Origin: Tissierellia bacterium
Lineage (GTDB): Bacteria; Bacillota_A; Clostridia; Tissierellales; Peptoniphilaceae
NCBI GenBank assembly: GCA_030537695.1
Contig: JAUNVJ010000004.1
Location: 1 to 64,000 of the forward strand
DNA length: 64,000 bases
Reading direction: 5' to 3'
Every line of letters begins with the position of its first letter. The first letter of the stretch is position 1. Of this stretch, positions 44,330 through 53,390 are shown piece by piece. The translations under genes and the position numbers were made by a program. The notes beneath the pieces are model-generated. The model was not told the DNA's origin. It did no database searches and saw only the letters and a program-made list of their open reading frames with translations.

Positions 44330-45511
44330 TTGAATCACAGTTTATATTATATTGCATTGATGTTATTGGGAGGTCTTATTTTTTCAAAACTTTTGGCAAG
44401 AATTAAATTTCCCCAAGTTACGGGATATTTAATTGCCGGTTTGGTCATCGGACCTTCCGTTTTAAATTTAATTCCTGCCGATTCCCTACATTCTTTGGAT
44501 ATTATCAATGATGTGGCTTTGAGTTTTATTGCATTTTCGATCGGCAATGAAATGAAAATTAAAAATTTAAAAAAAATCGGTCCTGCCATTTTAATCATAA
44601 CCCTTTGCGAAGCATTGGGAGCTTTCTTTTTAGTCTCCATTGGTACTTATTTTATCTTTCATGAATCATTGGCTTTTTCCTTAGCCTTGGGTAGCATCGC
44701 CTGTGCAACAGCACCTGCCGCTACTCTTATGGTGATTCGTCAATATAAAGCAAAGGGAGAACTGGTGGATGTTTTGATTCCCGTGGTAGCTTTAGACGAT
44801 GCCGTATGTATTGTCAGTTTTGGTATTGCATCTACTATTGCCATTTCTTTAATATCGGGGCATGCCTTAAATGTTTCCGGGATGATTTTAATTCCCCTTT
44901 TGGAAATTGGTCTAGCCATTGTCATAGGAGTCGTCATAGGTTTTTGTGCAATATTTTTTATGAAGAGAATTCGCAATGACAGTGAGATGATGACATTTAT
45001 CCTTGCCGTTATCTTCTTGGGCACAGCTCTAGCTTTGCACTTTGATGTTTCCGCTTTGCTAACTTTAATGGTGTGTGGGTTTTTAATAGGTAATTACACG
45101 ACCAATCCAATGCGCTATATTACATTAATCGACTATGTGACCCCTCCCATTTTTGTCTCTTTTTTCGTTATTTCAGGAGCGGATCTTAATCTAAGTAGTC
45201 TTCGTGCCGTTGGATTCGTGGGAATCTATTACATTTTAGCCCGTGTTGTGGGAAAATGGTTGGGAGCCTATATCTCTACCCGTTCCACTGGTTTTTCCAA
45301 AAATGTACAAAAGTATTTGGGAATCACTTTAATTCCCCAAGCAGGAGTTGCCATTGGACTTAGTTTAATTGCCAGTAAGATCATTCCCGGTTCCCATGGG
45401 AAGATGATTCGTACCACTATTTTAGGGGCTACTTTCTTTTATGAGTTGATGGGACCTCTTTTAGCAAAAATTGCCTTAAAAAAATCCGGTTGTATTGCAT
45501 CGGAAAAATAA
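44330..45511 (+). CDS. CPA2-family cation:proton antiporter, TTG start
   Basis: 393 residues, about 12-13 helices. GGLIFSKLLARIKFPQVTGYLIAGLVIGPSVL is the N-terminal Na+/H+-exchanger block (given here as a pattern; its first 20 residues are at 14-33). The core shows ALGSIACATAPAATLMVI and VALDDAVCIV with the conserved Asp pair. No C-terminal TrkA-N domain is present, so the regulator may be the PII-like protein. The start is TTG at 44330, since GAGGTTGATG lies upstream and no in-frame ATG is near. A terminator follows. Confidence 0.9.
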   Translation: MNHSLYYIALMLLGGLIFSKLLARIKFPQVTGYLIAGLVIGPSVLNLIPADSLHSLDIINDVALSFIAFSIGNEMKIKNLKKIGPAILIITLCEALGAFFLVSIGTYFIFHESLAFSLALGSIACATAPAATLMVIRQYKAKGELVDVLIPVVALDDAVCIVSFGIASTIAISLISGHALNVSGMILIPLLEIGLAIVIGVVIGFCAIFFMKRIRNDSEMMTFILAVIFLGTALALHFDVSALLTLMVCGFLIGNYTTNPMRYITLIDYVTPPIFVSFFVISGADLNLSSLRAVGFVGIYYILARVVGKWLGAYISTRSTGFSKNVQKYLGITLIPQAGVAIGLSLIASKIIPGSHGKMIRTTILGATFFYELMGPLLAKIALKKSGCIASEK

Positions 45512-45512
45512 A

Positions 45513-45552
45513 AAAAAGACCTTATTCTCTTGATGATAATAAGGTCTTTTTT
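45513..45552 (+). terminator. Terminator after the antiporter
   Basis: AAAAAGACCTTATT pairs with AATAAGGTCTTTTT. Confidence 0.88.
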
Positions 45553-45592
45553 ATTATATATCAATTTCTTTCCAATCAAAACAATTTTGATT

Positions 45593-46954
45593 TCAACATT
45601 TTTCTTCTGACGGTTTCTCCAAGACCAGATATCCAATGGGAAATCTAGAAGGGATATAGGCCTTTTCAATGATATTCCAATCTTTTTCTAAAAAATACTT
45701 CTGATAATGCTCATAAGTCCAATGATGGAAAGTTTCCACACCCGCCCATTTCATCAATTGATTTTGTAACTTTTGTCTCCATGTATCTTCTCTTAAAAAA
45801 GTTGCTACGATAAATAGACCGTCTCTCTTTAGAATCCTCTCCACTTCCTTTATGGCACTGTCAGCATCTTCTAAAATATGCAGAGCATTAGCCATAATGA
45901 TCAGATCATAACTCTTCTGCGGTTTCTCAATTTTTGTACAGTCAAGAATGGAATATTTTATATCCATGCCTTGACATTTTTTTCGCAACTGATCAAGCAT
46001 TTCCTTGGAATAATCACTGGTTTCAAAATCGAAAAAATGATCGGCTAAAATCCTAGTTAACATTCCCGTTCCAGCACAAAGTTCCAAGGTCTTTAACCGA
46101 GGATCTCTTTTTAAAATTCTCTTCCCCACTTCCTGATAGGCAGCATTTTCTCTTTCTAATAATCGATCGTAGATATCAGCAAATTTTCCCCATTTTTCAG
46201 GCCCTTTGTCCAATACTTCGATCTCTTTGCTTTTTTGAAGGGCCATGGCCAAGAGGATCAATTGACCCATTAAAATCGGTAAGAAGTTTTTTATTTCCAA
46301 TGTTGTAAAACCAAGATTTAAACATCCATGAATCACCATACACTGAAAGAGACTACCTTGCATCTTCAGTACAGCAAGAAAAATACCAGCTATGACGGTC
46401 GATATCAAAAAGGGAAAAAAGGGAATTCCCCTTTCGAAACCAGGGATAAAATACAGGGGTAAATGCCACAATCCCGAAATTAATCCGATTGCTATTGCAG
46501 AAGGAAGAAGAGGAAATATCCGTAAAAAAGAATCCAACAGAGTACCTCGCCAAAACAGCTCCTCATTTCCTCCCCAGAGAAAAATCATGACAAAGATGGT
46601 AGCCGGAAGATGAGCCAAAGGGATCTTTAGCTGAAATTTCGAGCTTAATCCAAATCCTAAGATCAAAAGACCTAAGAAGAGAAAGAAAATTGAATTTTCA
46701 GCCGATTTCCCAAATATCCAGACTTTAATATCTTTCAGATAAGTACGAAACTTCTTATCTTCCACATTTCTGTTCCTGCTAAAATGGAGGATAGCCACCA
46801 ATGAGGGAATACTTCTTCCCAATAGAAATAATCCCTTAGCCACTATACTATGAAAGTCAATCCCATCTATTTTTGTAACAATCGCCAAAGGCCAAAAGAA
46901 GATCCAGCTGATGATAAAAGTTTGAACAATCTGCTTTGTCAATCTATATTTCAT
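45593..46954 (-). CDS. Fusion of CPBP (CAAX-type) membrane protease and SAM methyltransferase
   Basis: 453 residues in one uninterrupted frame; the ATG at 46954 has GAAGGGA upstream. Residues 1-245: seven or eight membrane helices with the CPBP/Rce1 motifs, GNEELFWRG (E131, E132, R136), LWHLPLYF (H164) and VIHGCLNL (H209, N213). From about 255: a class I methyltransferase with KWGKFADIYDRLLE, motif I LELCAGTGMLTRI, YDLIIMANALHILED and a C-terminal sheet. Each domain looks complete. CPBP proteases cleave membrane-embedded peptides and include CAAX processing and bacteriocin self-immunity proteins. The combination is unusual: it recalls eukaryotic CAAX maturation, where Rce1 cleavage is followed by methylation. 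Function unknown. Confidence 0.85.
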   Translation of the reverse strand: MKYRLTKQIVQTFIISWIFFWPLAIVTKIDGIDFHSIVAKGLFLLGRSIPSLVAILHFSRNRNVEDKKFRTYLKDIKVWIFGKSAENSIFFLFLGLLILGFGLSSKFQLKIPLAHLPATIFVMIFLWGGNEELFWRGTLLDSFLRIFPLLPSAIAIGLISGLWHLPLYFIPGFERGIPFFPFLISTVIAGIFLAVLKMQGSLFQCMVIHGCLNLGFTTLEIKNFLPILMGQLILLAMALQKSKEIEVLDKGPEKWGKFADIYDRLLERENAAYQEVGKRILKRDPRLKTLELCAGTGMLTRILADHFFDFETSDYSKEMLDQLRKKCQGMDIKYSILDCTKIEKPQKSYDLIIMANALHILEDADSAIKEVERILKRDGLFIVATFLREDTWRQKLQNQLMKWAGVETFHHWTYEHYQKYFLEKDWNIIEKAYIPSRFPIGYLVLEKPSEEKC

Positions 46955-47136
46955 TTTTATCCCTTCTTTCTCTTGTCCTGCCATCGTCACATCATTGCAT
47001 AATCTACTACTTCACCAAAGTCGATAATTTAAAAGATTTCCATCAAGTATTTCACCATCTTCCATAAATCACAAAGATCGATCTCCCGATAGAAAAAACG
47101 GCCCAAGAATGTAAAAGGATAAATTATTTCAAAAAA

Positions 47137-48246
47137 TTATAATTTTTTTTGTATTCCTTCCATTCCTTGAGTGGAGTCAAATCCATAGTCCTCCAAATAA
47201 TTTCCTTGACGATAATCTTCATCGGCAAGAGCTCCTCCAATCGTCACCAATGCGGAAATATGAGGAACTTGTAACCCTGCTACATGAGCCAGACGTTCCC
47301 ATAATACTAAACCGATGGAAATATCTTCTTGAAAATATCGGGATTTGACAGAAGTAGGACCCATAATATCTCGAAAAACCGGGGATGTGTTAAATAATTC
47401 CTGTAATTTCTTATCCGGTTCATAGGCAAAATATCCTGAGTTAAATCGACTTTCTATTTCTCCTTCCAGCTCATATCCATATGCTCTGGCAATGGCACGT
47501 CGTTCTTCAGCCACTTTCCGCATCAGTTTGAGAGTGTGTTCAGTAATTCCTTCTTTATACAGATAAAACTCTCCATTTGAATAGTCGATTCGACCAGTGT
47601 TTAAAACAGAAGGGGCCGGATGAACTTCCGGATTGGCATTTAATAAAAATATGTGTAGGACATCTTCCCCTTTTTCATATACGGGATAGAGTTGATTGGC
47701 AATACTATGCGCTTCTTCCGTTCGTCCCTTGGGATATGAGCTAATATAGAGACGTTTGACACGAAGAGATAATTCAATCAAAGCCTTGTCCGGATAGGCT
47801 CTGGTTGCATAAGGTAGTGAATTGGCTTCTGCAAAGAAAAAATTGGTTTCAATATCCATATCTTTAATGGCATTTAAAAAGAGAATGGAAGCAAAACAAG
47901 CAGACAGATTAAACAAAATCATTTGATCCGCGGTGATAAAGGGAGCCACTTCTCGCGCATATTTTGCTATCGCAAGACCCGGCAAAGTAAAGATGATAAC
48001 ATCTGCATCCTTTACGGCATCTTCCGGATTACAATGGATATCTATTCCGTCTACAACGAAAGTCCCATCTTTTTCTTCCACTCGAACTGGTTGTCCCGGT
48101 AAAATCTGTTGATATCTGCCAAAATTTTCCGGCATCGTATAGACCTTGACTTCAAAGCCTCGGTTTAATAAATCAGCTGCTGTTGTCAATCCTCCATGAC
48201 CTGCTCCGATGACAGATACCTTTTTTACTTTTTTTACATGATTCAT
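47137..48246 (-). CDS. NAD(P)-dependent opine dehydrogenase family protein
   Basis: 369 residues. Rossmann motif SVIGAGHGGLTTA (about 11-23), then DADVIIFTLPGLA, and a helical C-terminal domain with NANPEVHPAPSVLNTG. The His in EVHPAPS is the catalytic His of octopine/nopaline-type dehydrogenases. These enzymes join an amino acid and a 2-oxo acid reductively; some make metallophore precursors. TAGGGAGG precedes the ATG. No nicotianamine-like synthase is nearby, so a metallophore role is not supported here. No clear terminator follows. Confidence 0.9.
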   Translation of the reverse strand: MNHVKKVKKVSVIGAGHGGLTTAADLLNRGFEVKVYTMPENFGRYQQILPGQPVRVEEKDGTFVVDGIDIHCNPEDAVKDADVIIFTLPGLAIAKYAREVAPFITADQMILFNLSACFASILFLNAIKDMDIETNFFFAEANSLPYATRAYPDKALIELSLRVKRLYISSYPKGRTEEAHSIANQLYPVYEKGEDVLHIFLLNANPEVHPAPSVLNTGRIDYSNGEFYLYKEGITEHTLKLMRKVAEERRAIARAYGYELEGEIESRFNSGYFAYEPDKKLQELFNTSPVFRDIMGPTSVKSRYFQEDISIGLVLWERLAHVAGLQVPHISALVTIGGALADEDYRQGNYLEDYGFDSTQGMEGIQKKL

Positions 48247-49053
48247 TCCATACCTCCCTATAAGATAGATTCCATTTGAATCTTTTTATAAAAAGACAAA
48301 AATATTATCTTACGATATATTTTACATGATATATGAATTATTTACTATTCATTTTCCAAATTTAATGCATCTTATAAAATAATCGATTTTATGAGAATCA
48401 ATTCTTTATCATCTTAAATAAAAAGTACATGAGATTTTAAAATTATCACGGTCATTGCATCAAAAAGGAATCCTTAATTTTAAAATGATCTTTGTATTGA
48501 AAATCTATTTTCGTTGGATATATTCACCATGCACTGGGATAAAATTTTTCCTATTCAGTTTTTCACATTATTTCTATTTTGACATCTACAGACTGGAGGT
48601 TTAAAAAACTTCTAATTTTTTCAATCCCTCTATCGAATGTCAGATAAAATATCGGTTTGACAAAGGAATGAAGATAAAGATTTGCAATAATTCCTAAAGA
48701 ATATTCCGTTGATCTACATCCTTGCCATTTAAAATCCATCATTTCATTTGGATCGTCTTTTCCTCAAACTCAGTTGAGGAGTTTTGGCATCGACGGCATT
48801 TGTCACTGAATTGCCATGACAGCTCCATATTGACATTTGAAGATATGAATTTTAAAATATCGGGTGAAATCCTGCTTCTTTCCAAACTTGTACTCCATTC
48901 ACTTTCACCTGAACTTGTTCCTTTAAAAATCTTCGGTCAAAGATGGACTTCTCTTTTTAGAGAAAAAATGTCATCAAACCACAAATTTTTGTGATTTCTT
49001 ATTTCATACATTCTTCCTTTCCCTATGATATACTTAAAAAAAGGAGGAAAATT
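48247..49053. other. 0.8-kb stretch without a gene
   Basis: No credible coding frame. A 90-codon plus-strand frame (48722-48994) lacks a ribosome site. On the minus strand across 48600-48990 there are protein-like segments broken by stops, which may be a remnant of a gene that I cannot name. Short hairpins such as CACAAAAATTTGTG occur near 48980-48993. Confidence 0.4.
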
Positions 49054-49632
49054 ATGGACTCATGGAATAAACGAATTGCTTTTTTACAACGATTGGAACA
49101 ATTAAAATTAGTGGAACGAGCCAATATGGTAGTGGGAGGTAACCGTCCGGAAAATTCAGCAGAGCATTCTTGGCATGTGGCCATGATGGCTTTGATATTA
49201 GCTCCAGAAATAGCACCAGATGTGAATCTTCTCACAGTTCTTAAAATGCTTTTAATCCATGATATTGTAGAAATAGAAGCCGGAGATACTTTCATCTATT
49301 CGGAAGAAGTGGCTTATCAGGAAGAGAAGGAAGAAAAAGCTCTAGAAGTCTTGGCTCAAATTCTTCCTTTAAAACAAGGAGAAGAATTTAAAAATTTATG
49401 GTATGAATTCGAAAAAATGGAGACTAAAGAAGCTCGTTTTGCCAAGGCCTTGGATCATTTTCAACCGATTATGAATTATTATCAGGTGGGAAAAATCTAT
49501 ACTGATCATGAGCCGGTTTCCATTGAAAAAGTCATCGAAAAAAAAGCATGGATTCAAGAAATCTCCCCTCTCCTATGGGAAACCGCTCTTCAGTATATTA
49601 AAAAATGTAAAGAACAGGGATTATATAAATAA
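49054..49632 (+). CDS. HD-domain 5'-deoxynucleotidase-like hydrolase (YfbR/HDDC2 type)
   Basis: 192 residues. The HD pattern H..HD..D is visible as AEHSWHVAMMALIL, LLIHDIVEIEAGDT, and AKALDHFQPIM. Members hydrolyse deoxynucleoside 5'-monophosphates. I use the ATG at 49054 because AAGGAGGAAAATT precedes it. Single gene; role in nucleotide turnover is inferred from the family. Confidence 0.9.
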   Translation: MDSWNKRIAFLQRLEQLKLVERANMVVGGNRPENSAEHSWHVAMMALILAPEIAPDVNLLTVLKMLLIHDIVEIEAGDTFIYSEEVAYQEEKEEKALEVLAQILPLKQGEEFKNLWYEFEKMETKEARFAKALDHFQPIMNYYQVGKIYTDHEPVSIEKVIEKKAWIQEISPLLWETALQYIKKCKEQGLYK

Positions 49633-49779
49633 ATTCAATTGTGGGATCGATCAATCCTTCCCTTTTTTAATCTCAATTCCTAATACACTGTCAGTTTCCT
49701 TGAAATTGTCATATAATTTCCATTACGCTTTTATTAAGAAAAGCAATATATGGGTAATTGATAAAAGAGGAGGGATCTT

Positions 49780-50295
49780 ATGAATTCAAATTTAGTATGC
49801 CCTAAATGTGGTTCTTCGAATGTCAAACCCATATTGTGGGGACTACCACTAGATCCTGTCGATGAAAATCAATATATTATCGGTGGATGTTGTATGGTTC
49901 CAGAATTGGATCATGGTTGTCTCGACTGTGATTATCGTTGGGGAATGACAACTTTTAATCCGGAGGATATTAAAGAAATTATATTTTTAGAAAAAGATTT
50001 GGAGACGAAGAACAAAAAAAACGTCATCGTATCACTTCCCCGAGGATTGGCACAAAGTTCTTGTGGAAATACATGGATCTTGACAGATCGTCAAATTCGA
50101 AAAATTCGAGAGGAAATTCTACCGCCCATTCTCCGTCCCCTATACATGGAACCCTATAGTGATCATCGAACAAGCACTTTATTTATTAAAGCCTTTTTGC
50201 CCGATGGCCGATTTATAAAAACTCAAGTTGACGTTCCGGGAGAAGGGTTGGGTCAAATTTATCACGGAATTTTCGGTACATTTGAAGAAAAGTAA
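49780..50295 (+). CDS. Zinc-ribbon protein of unknown function
   Basis: 171 residues. An N-terminal zinc ribbon is formed by CPKCGSSN (C7, C10) and GCLDCDYRWG (about 47-50), with GGCCMVPELDHG between. The rest is alpha/beta with KKNVIVSLPRGLAQSS. AGAGGAGGGATCTT precedes the ATG. I do not recognise the family beyond the ribbon. Single gene before a terminator. Confidence 0.82.
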   Translation: MNSNLVCPKCGSSNVKPILWGLPLDPVDENQYIIGGCCMVPELDHGCLDCDYRWGMTTFNPEDIKEIIFLEKDLETKNKKNVIVSLPRGLAQSSCGNTWILTDRQIRKIREEILPPILRPLYMEPYSDHRTSTLFIKAFLPDGRFIKTQVDVPGEGLGQIYHGIFGTFEEK

Positions 50296-50310
50296 TGATA
50301 GATGTATTTA

Positions 50311-50354
50311 AAAAAACCACAGGTGGCTCTTGCGAGGAACCTGCGGTTTTTTAT
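50311..50354. terminator. Bidirectional terminator between converging genes
   Basis: AAAAAACCACAGGT pairs with ACCTGCGGTTTTTT (one mismatch) across a 14-nt loop; it serves the zinc-ribbon gene and the M16C peptidase. Confidence 0.82.
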
Positions 50355-50361
50355 TGACAAA

Positions 50362-53253
50362 TTATTTTAAGCTGATGATCTCCTTAAAAAGATCTTTCGA
50401 ATCTCGAATTTTCTTTTCATTACCAAGCACTGCCATAAAGTTTTTATCCATGGCCTGCTTTAAGACAGGAGCATAAGCACGAAGCTGCTCCAAATCCGTC
50501 TCCATTGCTTCCTTCTTCGATTGTTCCATTTCTTCTTCAGTCAATCCTGTAATATAACGGGTTAAATTTAATTCTCCCTTTGCCGGATCACTGAGTAAAG
50601 GATCAAAAGTATTCATGGAACCGATGATAAAATTAGTCAGATCCTCTTGGGATAATTCTAAATTTTCTAAAAATTCAGGCAGTTGATCATAGACCTCTAT
50701 CGTGCGATCTAAATTTGGATCTCGATAGGAATAAGTCACCATATCGCCGGCCCGGTTAAAGGAAATACCCGCACCGTAGGCGCCTCCTTTGGCACGAATT
50801 TCATAATGCAAATAGGCAGAATTTAAAATATTTGCCAATACTGCCAAAGCTCCGTGAAACTCATGACCTAATTTTTTCAAACTATACCCTTTGGAAACAT
50901 ACTGAACATTAGATGTCGTATAAAACCCTTGATTTTTAGCATTTTCTTCAAATACATACTCTGCTTTTTTACGATCTTCATTCGGCAATGTAGTAACAAA
51001 TTTTTCCACCACAGGTTTTAAATCCTTCAAATCTTTTTCATCGCCGGTACCATTAATAATCATGCCCCCTTGATGAAAGACCTTTCCATAGACATGGTGC
51101 AATTGAGCAGAAAATTCTTCCCAACGATTGTCAAAATCCGTCATTAGATCTTTAAGATAAAAGTAAATACCGAAGCCGGAAATCTTTTGCTGATAGTCGG
51201 CTACCGGACTAAAATAGGATCTAGTGACAGATGAGATGATTCGATGTCCGTTTTGAAGGAAGGAAGATTCCATATTGGACTTTATTTCCAACAGGACTTC
51301 TCGAACTCTCTTTTTTTGATCCAATAAGGATCGATGGACAATTTCCTCCAATAATTCAAATCCTCGACCTGTCTTATCTTTTAATGCCTTCATATGAATA
51401 TTCAATCGAGGATAGAAGGTGGAGCTGTCCTGGTGATCCACATAGAGTGTCGGTCCAAAACCAATCCCTCCCGTGGCCTTATAAATTTCGTTATTCAACT
51501 GATCATAGGAATAATTTTTCGTATCTACTTTACCCAATAACAAGGTCAAAAGAGTCAGTACTTCAATTTCTTCCTGCAAAAGATCATCCATATTTAAAGA
51601 TAAAATATAGTAAATAATGGAATTGGTAGGTTGTGGATTTTGCAAGTAGATCTGTCCGTTGATCCGATCTTCTATCATTGGATAGACGGGAATCTTGGGG
51701 CTGATATCCGACAGCTCCAAAGAAGGAATGGTCTTTTTCGCTTCTTCATCATCTTCTGTCATTTGGAAGGCAATCAATTGCTGGTTCTTTTCAATCAATT
51801 GTTCAATTTCTACTTCCGTTAAAGAGTCTTTTAGCTTTTGTAATTTCTCTTCCACCGTCTTTTGAATCTTTTCATTTTTATTCAACTCCGGTCGCGCTTC
51901 CAAGATTAGAGAATAGGGATTTTGTAATAATTTTTCTTCGATATACTTTTCCACAAAATTGTTTTCAATTTCTTGATGAATAAATTGGATGGTATCGTCA
52001 AAAGATAGGGCATCCAGAGGAGATTTTCCGTAAAGCCAGGAATCCAAAGCACGAGCATAGTAAATAATTGCCTTTTGAGCACCTCCCCCTTCTCGGAAAA
52101 CAAATTCAAAACGAGATAATGTCGCCAACAAAAGGTCCCTGTCAATCCCTTCTTGAACTACTTGTCGTAACGTGTTTTCAACGATTTCTTTAAACTCTTC
52201 CACTTTATCGGCATTCGTATTCTTTACGACTATAGAGAGATCCAAAGTTTTACTGGAAGAAATTTCACCATAGATATCTTCTCCAAAATCCCGTTCCAAA
52301 AGAGCTCTTTTTAGAGGCGCCGCCACAGCGTCGATTAAAAGCTCTGATAAAAAATTCCTCATAAAAAGATCCAATTTATTATCAGAATGACCGATGCACC
52401 AGGAATAAGCCAAATAATCCTTGTGCTTTCCCATTTCCTCCTTGGAAGCAGAATAAGTGATCTTTGCTCTCTTTTGCTCCTGAAATGGTTCATTGAGAAG
52501 AATCTCAGAATCCACTTTTTGATAATCAAAATGACAGAGATACTCTTGATCAATGTATTTCATCGTTTTTTCCATATCCATATTTCCATAGAGATAGATA
52601 TAGGAATTGGAGGGATGGTAGTATTTCTTATGAAAATTTAAAAATTCTTCATAACTTAAATTCGGTATTTCTTGAGGATCTCCCCCGGAATCCACGCCGT
52701 AGGATGAATCCTTGTGTAGATTGAAAGTAATACCGTCACTGACAATGCTTTCCGCTGAAGAATATACGCCTTTCATTTCATTATAAACGACACCATTATA
52801 GATAATCGGATCTTCTTTTTTGGTCAATTCATAATGCCAACCCTCTTGTAAAAAGATCTCTTCCACTTCATACATTCTCGGATAAAAAACCGCATCCAAG
52901 TACACATCCATTAAATTGCAAAAATCTTTTTCATTTCTGGAACTAACAGGATAAATGGTCTTGTCCGGATATGTCATGGCATTTAAAAATGTCTGCATGG
53001 AGGACTTGATCAAATCCATAAAAGGTTCTCGAGTGCGATATTTTCGAGAACCGGACAACACACAGTGCTCCACAATATGGGCAACACCATCACCCTTTGT
53101 AGGAGGGGTTCGAAAACCGATGCCAAAAGCCTTATTTTCATCGTCATTTGCCAAAGTCAATACTTGGGCCTTTGTCTTTATATGTTCATAAACGGTACAG
53201 TTCGATGCCACCTCGTCAATATATTTTTCTTCAATGATTCTATAATTTTTCAT
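50362..53253 (-). CDS. M16C (presequence-protease-like) zinc metallopeptidase
   Basis: 963 residues, the full length of PreP/M16C enzymes. The inverted zinc motif HIVEH (59-63) is in VAHIVEHCVLSGSRKY, and the distal Glu follows in NEMKGVYSSAE. The second half holds the inactive M16 repeat with NGTGDEKDL and GGAYGAG. Such enzymes degrade short peptides in the cytoplasm. GGAGGAAAAGAA precedes the ATG. The gene stands alone. Confidence 0.94.
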   Translation of the reverse strand: MKNYRIIEEKYIDEVASNCTVYEHIKTKAQVLTLANDDENKAFGIGFRTPPTKGDGVAHIVEHCVLSGSRKYRTREPFMDLIKSSMQTFLNAMTYPDKTIYPVSSRNEKDFCNLMDVYLDAVFYPRMYEVEEIFLQEGWHYELTKKEDPIIYNGVVYNEMKGVYSSAESIVSDGITFNLHKDSSYGVDSGGDPQEIPNLSYEEFLNFHKKYYHPSNSYIYLYGNMDMEKTMKYIDQEYLCHFDYQKVDSEILLNEPFQEQKRAKITYSASKEEMGKHKDYLAYSWCIGHSDNKLDLFMRNFLSELLIDAVAAPLKRALLERDFGEDIYGEISSSKTLDLSIVVKNTNADKVEEFKEIVENTLRQVVQEGIDRDLLLATLSRFEFVFREGGGAQKAIIYYARALDSWLYGKSPLDALSFDDTIQFIHQEIENNFVEKYIEEKLLQNPYSLILEARPELNKNEKIQKTVEEKLQKLKDSLTEVEIEQLIEKNQQLIAFQMTEDDEEAKKTIPSLELSDISPKIPVYPMIEDRINGQIYLQNPQPTNSIIYYILSLNMDDLLQEEIEVLTLLTLLLGKVDTKNYSYDQLNNEIYKATGGIGFGPTLYVDHQDSSTFYPRLNIHMKALKDKTGRGFELLEEIVHRSLLDQKKRVREVLLEIKSNMESSFLQNGHRIISSVTRSYFSPVADYQQKISGFGIYFYLKDLMTDFDNRWEEFSAQLHHVYGKVFHQGGMIINGTGDEKDLKDLKPVVEKFVTTLPNEDRKKAEYVFEENAKNQGFYTTSNVQYVSKGYSLKKLGHEFHGALAVLANILNSAYLHYEIRAKGGAYGAGISFNRAGDMVTYSYRDPNLDRTIEVYDQLPEFLENLELSQEDLTNFIIGSMNTFDPLLSDPAKGELNLTRYITGLTEEEMEQSKKEAMETDLEQLRAYAPVLKQAMDKNFMAVLGNEKKIRDSKDLFKEIISLK

Positions 53254-53325
53254 TTCTTTTCCTCCTTTTTATATTATACCTTATTCCAAAGAAGGACAAA
53301 AGCCACCTCGCTCTTTCCATTAAAG

Positions 53326-53359
53326 AAAAGCTGCCTTGCAATATTTGAAAGCAGCTTTT
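53326..53359 (-). terminator. Terminator of the AgcS gene
   Basis: AAAAGCTGC (53326-53334) pairs with GCAGCTTTT (53351-53359); T-rich on the minus strand. Confidence 0.7.
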
Positions 53360-53390
53360 ATAAAGTATGTTTAGCGATGGTAAAATCTTT

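Noticed and set aside
48722..48994. 90-codon plus-strand frame upstream of the HD hydrolase
   Set aside because: No ribosome site; both strands of the region look non-coding or decayed.
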